DNA of 64,000 nucleotides, from contig NC_065530.1 of assembly GCF_020184175.1 (NCBI RefSeq), positions 25,583,260 through 25,647,259 of the forward strand, in the 5' to 3' direction. This DNA is from Aphis gossypii (lineage: Eukaryota > Arthropoda > Insecta > Hemiptera > Aphididae). This document shows positions 27,401 to 40,990 of the stretch, piece by piece. Numbering within the stretch: the stretch's first letter is position 1; every line of letters starts with the position of its first letter. The translations under genes were made by a program, and so were the position numbers. Under the pieces are notes generated by a model. The model was given only the letters and a program-made list of their open reading frames with translations, did not search any database and was not told the DNA's origin.

Positions 27401-28222
27401 ATTTGTATTGATTTTCTAGACGACGCTATGGCTTACTAATAATCTGTGCAATTAAACAATTAAATACTCTTAACCCTTTTTGGAATCCATGCAATATTTT
27501 TTTATGAACTCTGATCTTAAACAGTAACATGAAAAGTATCATTAAATGCTTAACAAGAATAATCAGATTCAAATTTATGCTAAGCAACATTTGTGTATTT
27601 ATGAAATTTTAATTTATTTTTAAAATGTATACTCAACTAGAAGTAACTAGTTACAAAACAAAGTGTGATTTACTTCGATTAAATTAAAACATTAATTTCA
27701 TTAAACAATAATCAGCCATAGAATATACAATTAAATGAATATAATATTATCTTATAAAATCTATGAACTCGATATAAAATAGAATATTTTGTTTTTTGTT
27801 TCTACATTTTTTTTTTTTTATATATATATATTTGGTAGCTAGTTATATTATAAAAAAAAAGTTAAAGAATTGAAAATTCAATATATTAAGAGTGTCACAA
27901 GGGATTTTGCATTTTTTATAATAAGATAATCGATTTAAAATAAAATAATTCCAATAAAATAATCTCTTATTTTTATAGTTTGCTCTTCTTTACTACAACA
28001 GACTTTAAGTAATAATTTATTTTATTATATTCGATTATATTAGATTATAGTATTATAACTGTAAATGTTATGTTGAATGTGGTATCGCAGAAAAAAAAAT
28101 ATTTACAATTATGGTTAAATAAATTGTTTGTGTAGTGTAGATTTTAAAGATGGTTTAAAAATGTTTCGTTTTTAAGAGGTTAAATTTAAGCAAAATTAAG
28201 TCAAATATTTTTTCATATATAG

Positions 28223-28284
28223 CTGTGTGTGAAAAATCATTTGTATGCGTACACACCTATTTATTGAATATTTTTCATACACAG
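28223..28284. repeat. Short near-perfect hairpin
   Basis: CTGTGTGTGAAAAAT (28223-28237) pairs with ATTTTTCATACACAG (28270-28284) with one mismatch, around a loop of about 32 bases. The size would suit a small structured RNA, but nothing else supports one. Confidence 0.4.
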
Positions 28285-31200
28285 TCATATGCCATTGATT
28301 GAAAAAATTGATTTATACGTTATAATTTTACTTGAAAATTACTTTCTAACTTTCTTCATTTGTTTATTTGTAATATATTTTTTTAACCATAAAATTTTAA
28401 AACACAATTTAGAAGGAATTAAAAGTTAGTTAAAAATGATAAGATAAGAATGTAAAAAAGTTAACTTAATTGTTTTTATAGGACTCACGGTCACCTATTG
28501 ATGGTTTAAAAAAACAAATTGATCTTATGTCTTTTTAACAGCGTAGAGTGTTTGAGAGACTTCTATAGATAGACTACATTTTTCTAAGGAACGTCGTCTT
28601 ATTTTTTAGAACAATAAAAATGTTAATTATCGAAAGATATAAAAGACATCAAAAAACCTTTTTTTTTATTTTATAAAATTACATTAGGTATTTGATGTGT
28701 GTGAAGGAGTAAATATCGACTTTCGAATCTTCACATCTATGATTAGGTGTGTAGTGTGTTGATTAAATTTGTGGTACTTCAATGAATTGAATTATCTAAT
28801 TTGATTAGACATGTACAGGATCATTATAAGTTTAAATGATACTTATATTATATACGTTATACCAATGTATGATTTTAAATATACGTTTATAAAAATTATA
28901 TTGATAGGCAAATCATTAAAATTATATTTTTTAACAATTTTTAGTAATATTATTTGAATAACATTCCCATGATTGTAACTTATAACAGAATATCTGAAAT
29001 TAATCATTACAATAAAACAAATAAAAATGGCTTCAACCAAAATATATTTGCCTAAACAAACTACAGTACAATTAAGTGATGGGTTATCAATTATTATGTG
29101 GAAAAAAGATTTTAAATATCGTAAGCAAGCTTGAAGGTAATTTTTTCATGAAAGAATTACGTAGTAAAAAAATACACTCGATATGGGTTTTCCTGGCCGG
29201 GTCGTAAATAATATGGTTTTATCGATACATCCGCATTATGTGACAATATCGCATTAGCAAGTAGCCCTATCACACTGTACCTCGATCTATATATACCTCA
29301 AAGTGCGTATAATTTTAGCTTAAAGGTAAAAACATTTTTTCTACTCATCGCATTGATTTATTCGTTGCAGACAAATCTGTGCGCCAACACACTTACGTAT
29401 GCACACGTTTTGAATTTTACTCTTGTATTTATTATTTACACACAAACATCAATAAGGCACATCGTACATGTGAATATTTTAAGTAGAATTTAGAATTCAA
29501 AATAAATGAAAAAAACAGTTATAAGTATACGGTATCTAACCTCAAACATAATACATAAGTCTAATGATAAAGCACCACTAGCTTTTACTCAATCGTTTAA
29601 TTCACTACTCATATCGACATCAGTATCATAATAATCAACAGAAAATAATGTTTGTATACCATCATCACAAAATTAAGTTATTATTTATGGTACAATATTA
29701 TAAAGTTATATAAAATATTAACATGTCAGAAATCTATTATACAGGTAGTCTATTTTATCTTATAGTAGCGTATAACGCTTGTAAGATAATTATCAGTTTT
29801 ACTACATCGTGTAATAAAAATGTCTTGTAAAATTATGTGAGATTCATCATATAGTGTTATTTTATAATATTACTATTATAATTCTCATAACACACATTAG
29901 TACTTATGCATATTTAAAACCCATTTATTTTCTATTTGTGTCTGTATATTGTAGGCCGTTTAAATTATTTTAAAATTCCAATATATTAAATATACCTAAC
30001 TAATAATGTGTGTTTAGTTTATTATTATTTGTTCTTATTGATTATGAAGTAAAATTACTATACCTATTTAGTAGTTGATTAATTTAGTGAGTATAGTCTA
30101 AGGAAAATACAATTAAAAATGGTTAATAAATAATAATATAATATATAATATTGTATTTATTTAATAACTAATATATTTAAGTAACACGTTTATTTTTACT
30201 TTGATATATAATTATAAAGCCATGAATTAATAATCTAAAATTAATTAAAAATTAAATAAGACTTAGCTTCTATTAACGTTATAAATTTAACCTAATAAAA
30301 TTAATTAATTTAATAATAATTGTATGTAATATTTAAAAATCGTTTTTTGAAATTTCGTCTGTGAGTGACTTTTTATTAAGATTTATAGTTATAAATATTA
30401 AACTTAATTTCAAAAATAGACTCAATCAATTTAAGTAAGTAATTATTAGTAGGTAGTCTTTAAATAAAAAGATGCGATGGTTTTTACATTATTGTTTATA
30501 ATAAAGTTATTCATTAAAAGTTAATTGTTAATCCAAAATAAATAACAACTTATTAAAAACAAAAAAGTACAATATTGTGAAAAAATAGCATTCATTTGAC
30601 TTAATGTACTTATGACTTTTTTTTGTTCATGATTGACAATCAAATATTATGTTGAATAGATAGATAATTACATGATTCAATAATTATCATTGTTAGTGCC
30701 ATTGACATATTATGCAGAAAAAAATTTGTTCAACAATTTAAAATTTGTGAAAAATTATCTTTGTTTATGAACCAAAAAATAAAAAAATAAAAAAATAAAT
30801 TTGAGGCAATTCGGAACTTATTAAAAGTTCACTAAGTGGCTCTCAGTATCAACAAATTGGATAATACCAAACTGATCGTTAAATTATGTTAAACAAATAC
30901 GTATATGTATAGTAGATAAAAAATTTAATTTAAAACGTAAATATTATAAGTTTTTGTAATATATGTATAATAATAAATAATATATTCTCTGTAAGTTTAA
31001 TTGAAGTCTAATAACCCATGCTGTTGAAGTCTTTACTTTAAATAAATAAAAAAAAATATATTTATTAAATAAAACATATTATATACATTTATTTACAAAT
31101 ATAGGTCATTAAGCATTTTGGCCAGTACAAGACTGACTCAATTCTAGTCTCAATCTGAAGGATTTATAGTTATGAGTCCTTCATAAAAGACAGCTTATGC

Positions 31201-32569
31201 CTTATAGAGATAGGTATCGAATATAGAAAGGATTCAAAAAACCATTCTGTCATACGATCCGTATTCATATTAGAGCTTGTTTCATACAAGGACGAGACCC
31301 CTTCTTTAGAGACAAAGACTCATTACTATGCATAGTACAATGCAACGGATATGATAACGTTTTGAGCGAATGTCTACCTCCCCTATGAATAAAATATCAA
31401 AGCAACGTGCCAAAAGAATTTTCATCGCGGGATAATACAACATAAAATATAATATTAGAAGTTGACACAACACAATGAAAAGGAAGAAACAGTTATTTAT
31501 TTAAGATGTGTCAGTCTGTATTAGATGGTTTTCGTTGTGATACGTAGGTATAACAATATAATCATTTATTTTTTCTTGTAAAAATTAAAGACAATTTGTT
31601 CCTTCTAATTATTTCTATTGAAACTAGGTCAAGTATATTATAAGCTTAATCCTTAATTTTAGGATAATCCTCTATTTTTATTTTTATTTAAATATGAAAA
31701 TATTAAATTCCATAGGTCATAACTGTCTCTTATACCAGATTTTGTACATCGTCGATATTTCGTAATTATTTTTATAAATTATATCAAGTGAAATAAAAAT
31801 GAAGTTTAAATATAGAATGAAAAAAACTTATCACTTATCAATTCTATTCTATTAATATTTTTTACAAAGAAAATAATTATAATTTAATGACCAACTGATA
31901 ACTGCTAAAATAAATATGAATTTAAATCAATCTATACGAAAAATGATTCCGAGCGAAAACGTAGGTAATGTTAGCCTATATAACAAATAAATATATTATA
32001 TTATTATATAAATAGTAAATACATACCTATGTCGTTATTAATTATTATAGTTATAGCATAAACAGGCAATTCCATATACTAATTTAAATATTAAAAATAA
32101 TCATATTGACTATATAAATCAATATATATATATATTTTTATGAAAATATAGAAAAAAAATTACAACGTTTACAATAAATACAGTACGTAAAAAATTTTAA
32201 ATATATTAATATTTTAGTTTCAAATCTCCTAAGGAAATATCCTTGTATTACAGCAAAATAACTTAACTCGTTAGTCTTCACTAAAATATAAAATTTTGTA
32301 CAGATTTAAACTTATAATGTTTGTAAACAATTTGTGTTTATAGAACCTTGTATTAAAGTATCAAGTATAAGGCTATAAAAATATATCATTTTTTAATTCT
32401 ATTTTTATTATTATTATTATTATTTATAAAATATATTTATAATTCGTATGCACATAATTTAAACAATAATTAAATTAGTTAACGTTTGTTCTACATTTGA
32501 AAAAAATAATTTAAGGAAGCATGTATTGACACTATTTCCAATTTATGAACCTATCCCGTAAGTTGTTAT

Positions 32570-33760
32570 TGATTCTTTAATAGATGTACGAGAATGTACG
32601 AGATGAGAGTTTGAATATGAGAGGATTTTCATGATTGAAGGAATTTTTATGAAATTTATTATAGTAATACGAAGCAAGTGTGGTTATTATTGGTTTGTTG
32701 AAGTTATGATATAGAGGAGATATAAAGGGTTATTGATTGAAACGCTTGAAGTTTACTAAGGTTTGAATTTTTTAAGGTTCCTGAGAGTTGGATACTTTAA
32801 GCCATTACGGGACGTAATATTTGTCTGTAAATTAGTGTTTTGTTCTTTAGAGAGATTTTGGATCAGAATAGTGGTCTTAGTTTGTGGAGTCTGAGATTAA
32901 GCAATGTTCTTTATGATTGAAAGTGGTTTGACCAGAATATTCTTTTATATATTTTTTAAGATACCTAGTATTTAACATAATTATCCATGGGTTTATTTGG
33001 TCATTTAGACGAACAGATTGAATATTTTTACGATTGTGAGTAGATTTTCTTTCCTTGATTTTAATTTTCCATAAATTGAACCATTATTTTAGTTGAGTTA
33101 GGTTTTCTTGGAGGCTGTTTGTGGCAGTGATTATATTGAAGTTAAATTAAGTTATGTATGTAACATTAATACATGTAGTTAAAGTAGTGTTGTTGGACTG
33201 TGATAGGTCTGTAGATTTGGGAAAAGAATACTGCCTTGGAAGATGTCTGATTTTATAGAATGTAAGTTGGAAATTTCTTCTTTGCATTTTACTAGAAATG
33301 TTTAATTTGATAGGAATTATATAAGGGTGATAAATAACGGAGTGGTTAAGAATAAAAGTTTGAACATTAGCCCTTCATGGCATACCCGATCAAACACCTG
33401 GGTACATAAGAAAAAACATTGGAACAACATTTTTTTTTTTTGTTCTAAGGATGATGTAATGTTGTCGATTAGTTTGTGTGGTTTGGTGGAGAGAAGAACG
33501 CTTGTTCCTAAAGCTGAACTATACGTTTACATTGTTTTTTTAAATTTAATATTGGTTAAATTTTAAGGGTTGTTGAGTATGATGTTATTCTTTATGGTTT
33601 AACTAAATTTTGTCCAGTGTGTTTTATCTGGAGTAATAGTTCAATAGCTTTTTTGAACAACTAAAATGCCATTTTAAGTGAGAATTGTTGATTCGTATGA
33701 TCAGAAAAGAAAAGTTGGTAATTATATAATTAGGTATGTGAATGTAAAGAGTAATAATAA
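32570..33760 (-). mobile_element. Decayed Jockey-like non-LTR retrotransposon, reverse transcriptase C-terminal part
   Basis: The plus strand is unusually rich in G and T here, so the minus strand has the A/C-rich look of a LINE coding strand. Read on the minus strand with several frameshifts and stops, reverse-transcriptase landmarks appear in the right order. FDRVCHEGLMF is near 33363-33395 (normally FDxVWHEGL). FQGSILFPNL is near 33221-33250 (normally PQGSxLSPxL). VRLNDQINPW is near 32985-33020, RQILRPVMA near 32798-32830, and YYNKFHKN near 32640-32670. The last matches the tail of Jockey-type ORF2 proteins. The YADD region and everything N-terminal to the thumb/palm are too degraded or missing. 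It is inactive, lies in the long dpr intron in the same orientation as the gene, and its ends are uncertain by about 100 bp. Confidence 0.7.
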
Positions 33761-34489
33761 AAAAATCGAAAACGTCTAGATGTCTCTTAGTATTAAAAAA
33801 CCATTATGTAAGATTAGGAGGAAAGATTGTTTTTGATGCTCCAAAATATTTAGATAGATCCACTCCAATGAAAAAAATAAAAAATGGCATTTCGTTGTAA
33901 AATTAAGATTTTCATTACTGTGATTAAAATCTAATATTATAAATATTTAATATCTCATAAAACAAAGCTCGTCATGTTAATTAATTTAATTATTAATAAT
34001 CAGTAAATATTCTATATATAATATATATCTCTTGAGTAATATACCTAATAAATATAAAACGCATTACGCTTTAATATAATATTCATTAATATTTTATAAT
34101 TTATTGTTTATATCATAATAAAATGTGAACTTATTTAACGAATAAGGTTCATTAATATGTTATATTTTTTATTAAAAATTCTTATAAATACTTAACCAAC
34201 CAACTAGTAAATATAATATATAATTTAATTAAGTCAATTTATGTATAAATAAACATTTATATTTATGTATAAACAAATATTGATGTAAAATAATAACCTG
34301 ATATTTTTTTCATGGTTTAAAACATACAGATACAACAAGGTAAAAGTAAAAACATCACAACAATACTTAATTATGATTAAAATTTTCATTTAGTTGTCAT
34401 TTTTCTCGTAGTTCACATAATATTTTAATTTCAGATTATTAAACTTAATTATATTTCTATTGGTTATGACAGCTATAATGAATCAAGGG

Positions 34490-34520
<31 letters not shown>

Positions 34521-37500
34521 ACTTTTTTTTAACAAGTAAATGGTAGATAGATATACATAAATTAATCAAGTTTAACATTTACATTTTTTTTTTTTCATTA
34601 AAAGAAGAATATATTTTCTAAAATAAAGCAGTACAAAAAATGTATATCACAACATGAAAATTTAATTTTACGACGGTAAGGTATACAATATACATATTGT
34701 ACGATTTGATTTAATATTTTCTTCTTATTAATATAATATAGTTGTCTAGGGGTAGCTATGTATAGAATATGTATAATACAGTATACTCTATTGGTAGTTT
34801 TCATTATCTTTAGTAGCTAATTTTCCTTAATATTATATTTAATTTTACTGGTAAAGTACAGCTTTTTGTTTACTTTGTATAATAGCCGTTATTATTGCAA
34901 TAAAATAGCAATTTATTTAATTTTATATATTTTTTATTATAATGTAAATAATGCATTCATAGGCTATTTATTTGAATATTAGTATATTACCTATATTGTA
35001 TTAAATTCGTAAGTGATAATAGTTTTAAGTAATAAGTTTAGTTATTTTATAACATACTTATACAATTTTATTAATTACAAATAATAATAATTTTTATTTA
35101 TTGTTTATATTTTGGGGAAGTGACGAAATGATAAACAAAATGTTAGTTCAATTTAATTATAAAAAAAATCTTCAGTGACTATATTGGTTCTTAGTCTGTT
35201 TTTTGTGTTTTGCATTGTACTTAGTTCACTATATGTGATACATAAATATTAAGTGTAGAGTAAAAATGACTAATATTTCTGATCGTGTTTCTTTTTTTAT
35301 TTAAATGCTGTCCTAAAAACTGTAAAATAGGTACGAACAATTACTTAAAGTATTACCTGGAATTGAGTCTTAAACGTGAAAATGTAATTTAACCGTGGAG
35401 TAAAGTTAGTCGTCAATAAGCAACAATTGTTAATAGTTAATACCAAGATTTATCTTAATTATTATATTCGTATTATTATTTATATTGATCGCGTTGACCT
35501 ACCTACCAATAGTCGACCTCGATACATCTATGTGTAGATGAATTTAGAAGTATAAATGAATTCAATGTAGAAATATTTTCGGTACGACTGTTCAATGCGC
35601 TACCTACATATGGGACTCTCACGACTATTGTTTAATAACGATCGACGGAAAATTCGTGAATTTCAAATAACCCGAATACGGACTGACTGTTTTAGTTATA
35701 TTACAGTAAAGTTTCCATAATGAATTATAATTATCAAGTTTTCCATTCAGTGTATATATATATTATATATTATGCCGTTTTGACGTTGAATAAATTGTAA
35801 TAAAATTAATACGACAAAGTAAAGTCAAATTTCTACTTTATTAGTATTATTTTAACCGACAAAAACTAATACAAAGTAGTTTTCATCATTTATTATTTTT
35901 TAAATATGTTAATTTTTATTGGTGGTGGGGGAGTAATAAACATGTCACCTGTTCGAAAATAGCACTACAAGAACCACTATCAGTGTATATTTAACAATCA
36001 ACATGCTTTTGACTTTTGGCTATGTATGTATATTAAATTATATATATAGTACTGAGTTCTATAACCACGTTCTAACAATTGATGTCATTTTGTTTGTTGA
36101 TATCGCTTTTGCACTATAATCTATTTGGATCCAACATCTTTGAACACAAATCTAGCCTTAAGGTTTTGCTTATCGCATTGAAACTTTTAAGAGCCAAGTA
36201 CTCCACCTAAGAGTATGAAATAACTGATATCCACTATCCATAGTCCCATACACTAGAGATTTTAGTAAGACCGAATATAACTCTACAACTAAATAAGTTT
36301 TACAGTATCATAGGTATATATTTATTATTAAAATAAATATTGCTCTTTAAAAATAAAATTTAGAAATAATTTCATTATATTTGTAAGTTTAATTGTTTTT
36401 GTATGCATACGGAGTAATCCACCTTCATTTTTCTTTTGTTAATGCATTTATTTAATTCCTGATCCTTGAGATTTTCAAGTAAACTTAAAGTTCTTATTTT
36501 CAAAAAAAAAAAAAGAAAAAGAAAAGAAAATTGTTATTTAATGGTTTGGTAGGTATAGTGATTTTTTTCATTTGTAAATCTCGCCGTGAATCTACATGTC
36601 ACTAATGTGTATGTTCTATTATTTCAATAACAGTTTTAGTTTATGCAATATACATATTATGTAAGTATGGTATGACTTACAGTCTGTAATGTTCATTTAA
36701 TGGTTTTCTGATGTGTTTGAAAACGTTTCGTCTACTATCTGCATGTCGTTCAAATAATCTTATATTGTTTTTCTCCGGTATATGTAATATTATTGTTATA
36801 AATTATTGAACAGTCGATTATTATTTAATATTACACAAAAAAAAATGTTAGCTGAATCATTGCTATTTTATTTTATTTTATTTATTTTTTTTTACTTAAA
36901 CGAATAGAATCAGAACACATAAATGAGTCACATAATAAACATATATTTTTAAAATTTATTTTGAATAATTGTTATTACTTACTATTATTTGTTGTTAATA
37001 ATATTTGTCTATAAATATTAAACTGTATTAAATTTATTTATATATGGAAACATGAAATTAAATTTTTATTTATATTGTATCTACTATCTACTACAAATTT
37101 ATTATTACAAAAACTTTGAAACTTTTTATTTTTATAGGTTATACGCAGTTTTATATATTATGAGTAATAATTTAAAATATATATATATATATTATGATGT
37201 ATTTATTCACAAATTTCTCTCAATAATAGAACTAATAAATTTCATAAATTGTTTTTAACAACAATATATAAAACCACTATATCAGCATTAAATTTTAAAT
37301 AATACATATACAAAACTAAATTTATTATTTTTACTTTACGATTAATGTTTACATACAAGGTAAATATTAGACATTGGAATATTATCTAAGAGATTTTAAA
37401 AATATTGCTTTTTCTTAAACTGTAAAACATACAATATACTGTGAATATTTCTATATAACATAATATCATATTAAAAACAAGTTTCACTTAATAAATTTTA

Positions 37501-37559
37501 AACTCGAAAATAATATTGGTATTATTTATTTGATTTGAAAACAATTTAAACGTAAAAGC
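33761..37559 (-). other. Long dpr intron, segment upstream of the LINE fossil
   Basis: AT-rich, with a (TA)n run at 34491 and a purine run at 36503-36530. A short complex patch at 36120-36260 has no open frame. Nothing gene-like was seen. Confidence 0.5.
34491..34521. repeat. (TA)n microsatellite
   Basis: TA dinucleotide run with a single TT interruption, in the long dpr intron. Confidence 0.9.
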
Positions 37560-38060
37560 ATCGATCGTTGGGCAATGCAAATTTTACACACGTATACGGT
37601 CATAGAAATAATTGTAACTTCGCAGAAAAAAACCAGTAAGAAGCAATCGCATTTGCTAAATCAATGCCTTTTGGTTGTCGTGGTTGAATAGTGTACGTAC
37701 ACGAATCGCTATCGAAATAGGTTCACAGTAAGGCACCAAAAGTCATTACCTAAATGGAGACTCGTCGGAATCGGATTATGCTTTGTACGGGTACTGTAAT
37801 TATTGTCAAGGGAGCATTTCGTTAGCACCATAGGGCGAACGTTTGTAAATTGCATTTCGTTTACACCACCGTTGCACGTGTAGGAACAACAACACGAACA
37901 ACACCCCAGAGCTACCGCCACTACGTCTTCTGAAGACCAAAAACGTCCTTTTCCTTTGTAGTCGTGTGCTGGCATCATATACCATAAAAACATAGAGGGC
38001 CAAGAGAGTCGTATCATGCAACTCGCTCATTAAATCTCATCAAGGTCTATATTTTTTACT
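37560..38060. other. Unassigned GC-richer island in the long dpr intron
   Basis: Sharply different in composition from its AT-rich flanks. Two overlapping minus-strand frames of 102 and 74 codons (37709-38017 and 37806-38030) cross it. Neither resembles a known family. One has a cysteine cluster (GCCSCCCSYTC) and the other a short hydrophobic run (GVLFVLLFLHV). A minus-strand TTTAG|gtaatg donor-like site lies near 37750. It could be a nested or alternative exon, a conserved element, or an old insertion. Confidence 0.35.
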
Positions 38061-40955
38061 GGACGTATTATGAACGTAATTTTCCAACATTATTGCCGTA
38101 ACTTAATATCCGCATATTGCGATTAATGTGATAAGTGTTTAATATTTAGTACAAATACCAGTACTTATACTAGACATTGCATTCTCAAACTCTTAACATG
38201 AAAATTGGCATAACTATTATATTTTTTATATCTGATAACATTTTTATATTTATATATCAATTTAAACATTTAGTCATAGAAGTAATATCCCTTAAATGAT
38301 TAAATTTTGAATTACAATAAAATAAATAGAACCATTTTGTATCTTGATTCTTGAATATTTCGTATAAGTAAAAAATAAATCACTTGAAACATTAAAATAA
38401 GGCTCTTTTAAAGTCACAACTATACTAAAACTTCAAAGTTGTGATAATATGTTAGATAATAAATTGAATAATGAATTAATTATTTAAATGCATTGTATAT
38501 TTAGTATACGTATGAATATAATCTCGTCATGATGTCAACTGAAAATTTGAACTGAAAGACAGCCTTACTTCAAAATTGACGTTCTGCCGTATTAAACTGA
38601 TGTTAGATAAACTACTGTTTAATGAATATATTACCTAAAAAACAATAATTACTATACAATAAAATATTAACATATACAAGAAAACATTTTATTACGTTTC
38701 TAATAGTTATAACCTCCCAATTTTATTATGAATTAGGTTTTTATGTATATCTAATAATGAATCGTTTTAACATTTTAAGATATTATTGTAATTTGTTTAT
38801 TGGGTCTAATTATAATTTATCTGAGATAAAGTACATTTTTAAGATCTTTGTCTTTTAAATTAAATTAAAATGTTTTTGTTAAATTTTAAATTGATTTCAT
38901 TAACGTTACACCATATCAACATTACTTCTAGGAATATATACTTTCTAGATATATTTAGTTCATATTATTATATTGATATAAAATAAATATCCCTTAAAAT
39001 ATAGGCCATATACATTTAAATCCCGTGTACGATTATGCGCATAGTTGTACATTATCATAAGACACCAATTTTAAGTATTTATGTGTGTAATAAAAGACAG
39101 GGTTCTGTTAACCAATTTAATAAATTATATTTAATTACGTAGGATACGTAAATTTCTCAAATAATCATTTTGTATACCTAATGAAACTGTAGTTTTAACT
39201 TTTGTTTTTAGCTGATATACCTAATACATAAATTTATTGTTTAGTGTCTTCTAAAAAATGTTAAGTATTGAATCGGTGAATCAAATTTAACTAAGTTAAC
39301 TAGTTAACTAATTTTAACTAATACATTTTTGTGTTATTATTTTTTTTGGTTTTTTATTCAATTTGAAAGTTTATTGACAGCCAATTTGGCAATAATTATT
39401 AGTACCTATTTAATAAAAAAATCGTAAAATCATTAGATTGAGGTTACCAATACCGAGTCAATAATGTTTAATGAGTAGCAATTTCGTGGTTTTTATTTAT
39501 ATGCATAGTAAGTAAGTAGAGTAGTTTTTAAATTTAGTAACGATATTTTAATATATAAATTTTGATAAAAAAATTTAAATTTAAATTCAACAATATCATA
39601 ATTTTTACCATATTTTTTTGACATTTGAATACCGTTTAAGAAAAAAATAAGATTAATATAATACTGTTATAGGTACTTAAAATAGTTAAATAAATAATTC
39701 AATATGATAATATGATAGATTGATAGCATATAAATACCAATATTACTTAAAAATGTATTTTAATATAACAAAATAAGTACTAGCACCATAATGTAGGTAT
39801 TTATAATATAATAGTAATACTGTTAATACCTACTTACTTAATAAGTATCTCATAGGGTGCCTATAGATATTATGTATAATTATAATTACAATTTAATATT
39901 ATAATGTTCATACTAAACGGCACCTACGGCAAAAATACTTAATTAACATACCATAAAATCAATATTTTACTACTAGTGCACAAGTATAGTCATAATATAA
40001 CTTATATACAAATTATGGATCTATATAATGTGTAAATAATAATTATCAGTTAAATAATTTTATATCAAAATACAGCATAGGTAAAACACAGGTAAAACAA
40101 TAACCAAAAAAATATATTATTCAATTATTGTGATATAATATTAGATATGTATAGTAATAGCTATACATAAGCATTGTAGAAGCAGTTTCAGACAAATAGT
40201 TATTTTGTAACTAACAAGAATAAGTTAATAAATTTATTAATCACAATTGTATATAAAACATAGTATAATATGTAATACTATAATATTCAACCATGTACAT
40301 ATTATAATCTGACAAAGTCAAATACGTCTAAACTAATTATTCTTAACTTACAGTTTATTAAATCATAAGCTACTTGATCAAATTATGATTTGGTTACGTT
40401 CAGAAAAAAGTAGACTGCCTCATTTCCAAACGGGAAGTGTGGTTTTAGTTTTGAAAAAAATTGTATTACCACAAAATATTACTGCAGTGGTTTAAACAAT
40501 CTAAAATAATTAAAATTTAGTCTTTATGTATACCTCGTATAACCATATTATTTTTTCTAGAAATTAAGGACTTAATGTCACATTTAATATAAAATTCAAA
40601 TTTCAAATTTTTAATTTTCTACTAGGTATATGCTGAAGAATTTATTTAGAACTGTACATTTTTTAGTCATTTTTGAGTTTAAATTTCAATTATTTTTAAA
40701 TATTTTATTAACAACTAAATTTTTAAATTTTTAAAATAATCTGTTTGAAAGCAACATTAAGTTTGAATTAATCATAATGATAATCTCATAGAAATATAGA
40801 ATTATTAATATTTGTAGATAAACATTTAAAAAATTCGATAAATGTATGTATAAATCAAAAATTTAACTCACAGTCAATTACTAATACTTTATTCGTAAAT
40901 TTGTTAAAAAAAACAACTTGTATAATATTATGTAATATATTATAAAATGTGATTA

Positions 40956-40960
<5 letters not shown>

Positions 40961-40989
<29 letters not shown>

Positions 40990-40990
40990 T
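40961..40990. repeat. (TTA)n microsatellite
   Basis: Uninterrupted TTA triplet run in the long dpr intron. Shorter runs of the same kind occur at 14277-14296 and 32405-32424. Confidence 0.9.

Larger units (their letters stand above)
21381..32569 (-). other. Long dpr intron, middle part
   Basis: AT-rich with many homopolymer and TA runs. It includes the 23.88-24.43 kb island, a short complex segment at 29160-29330 and another at about 31080-31440, neither with an open frame. It also includes the hairpin at 28223. Nothing gene-like was seen. Confidence 0.5.
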
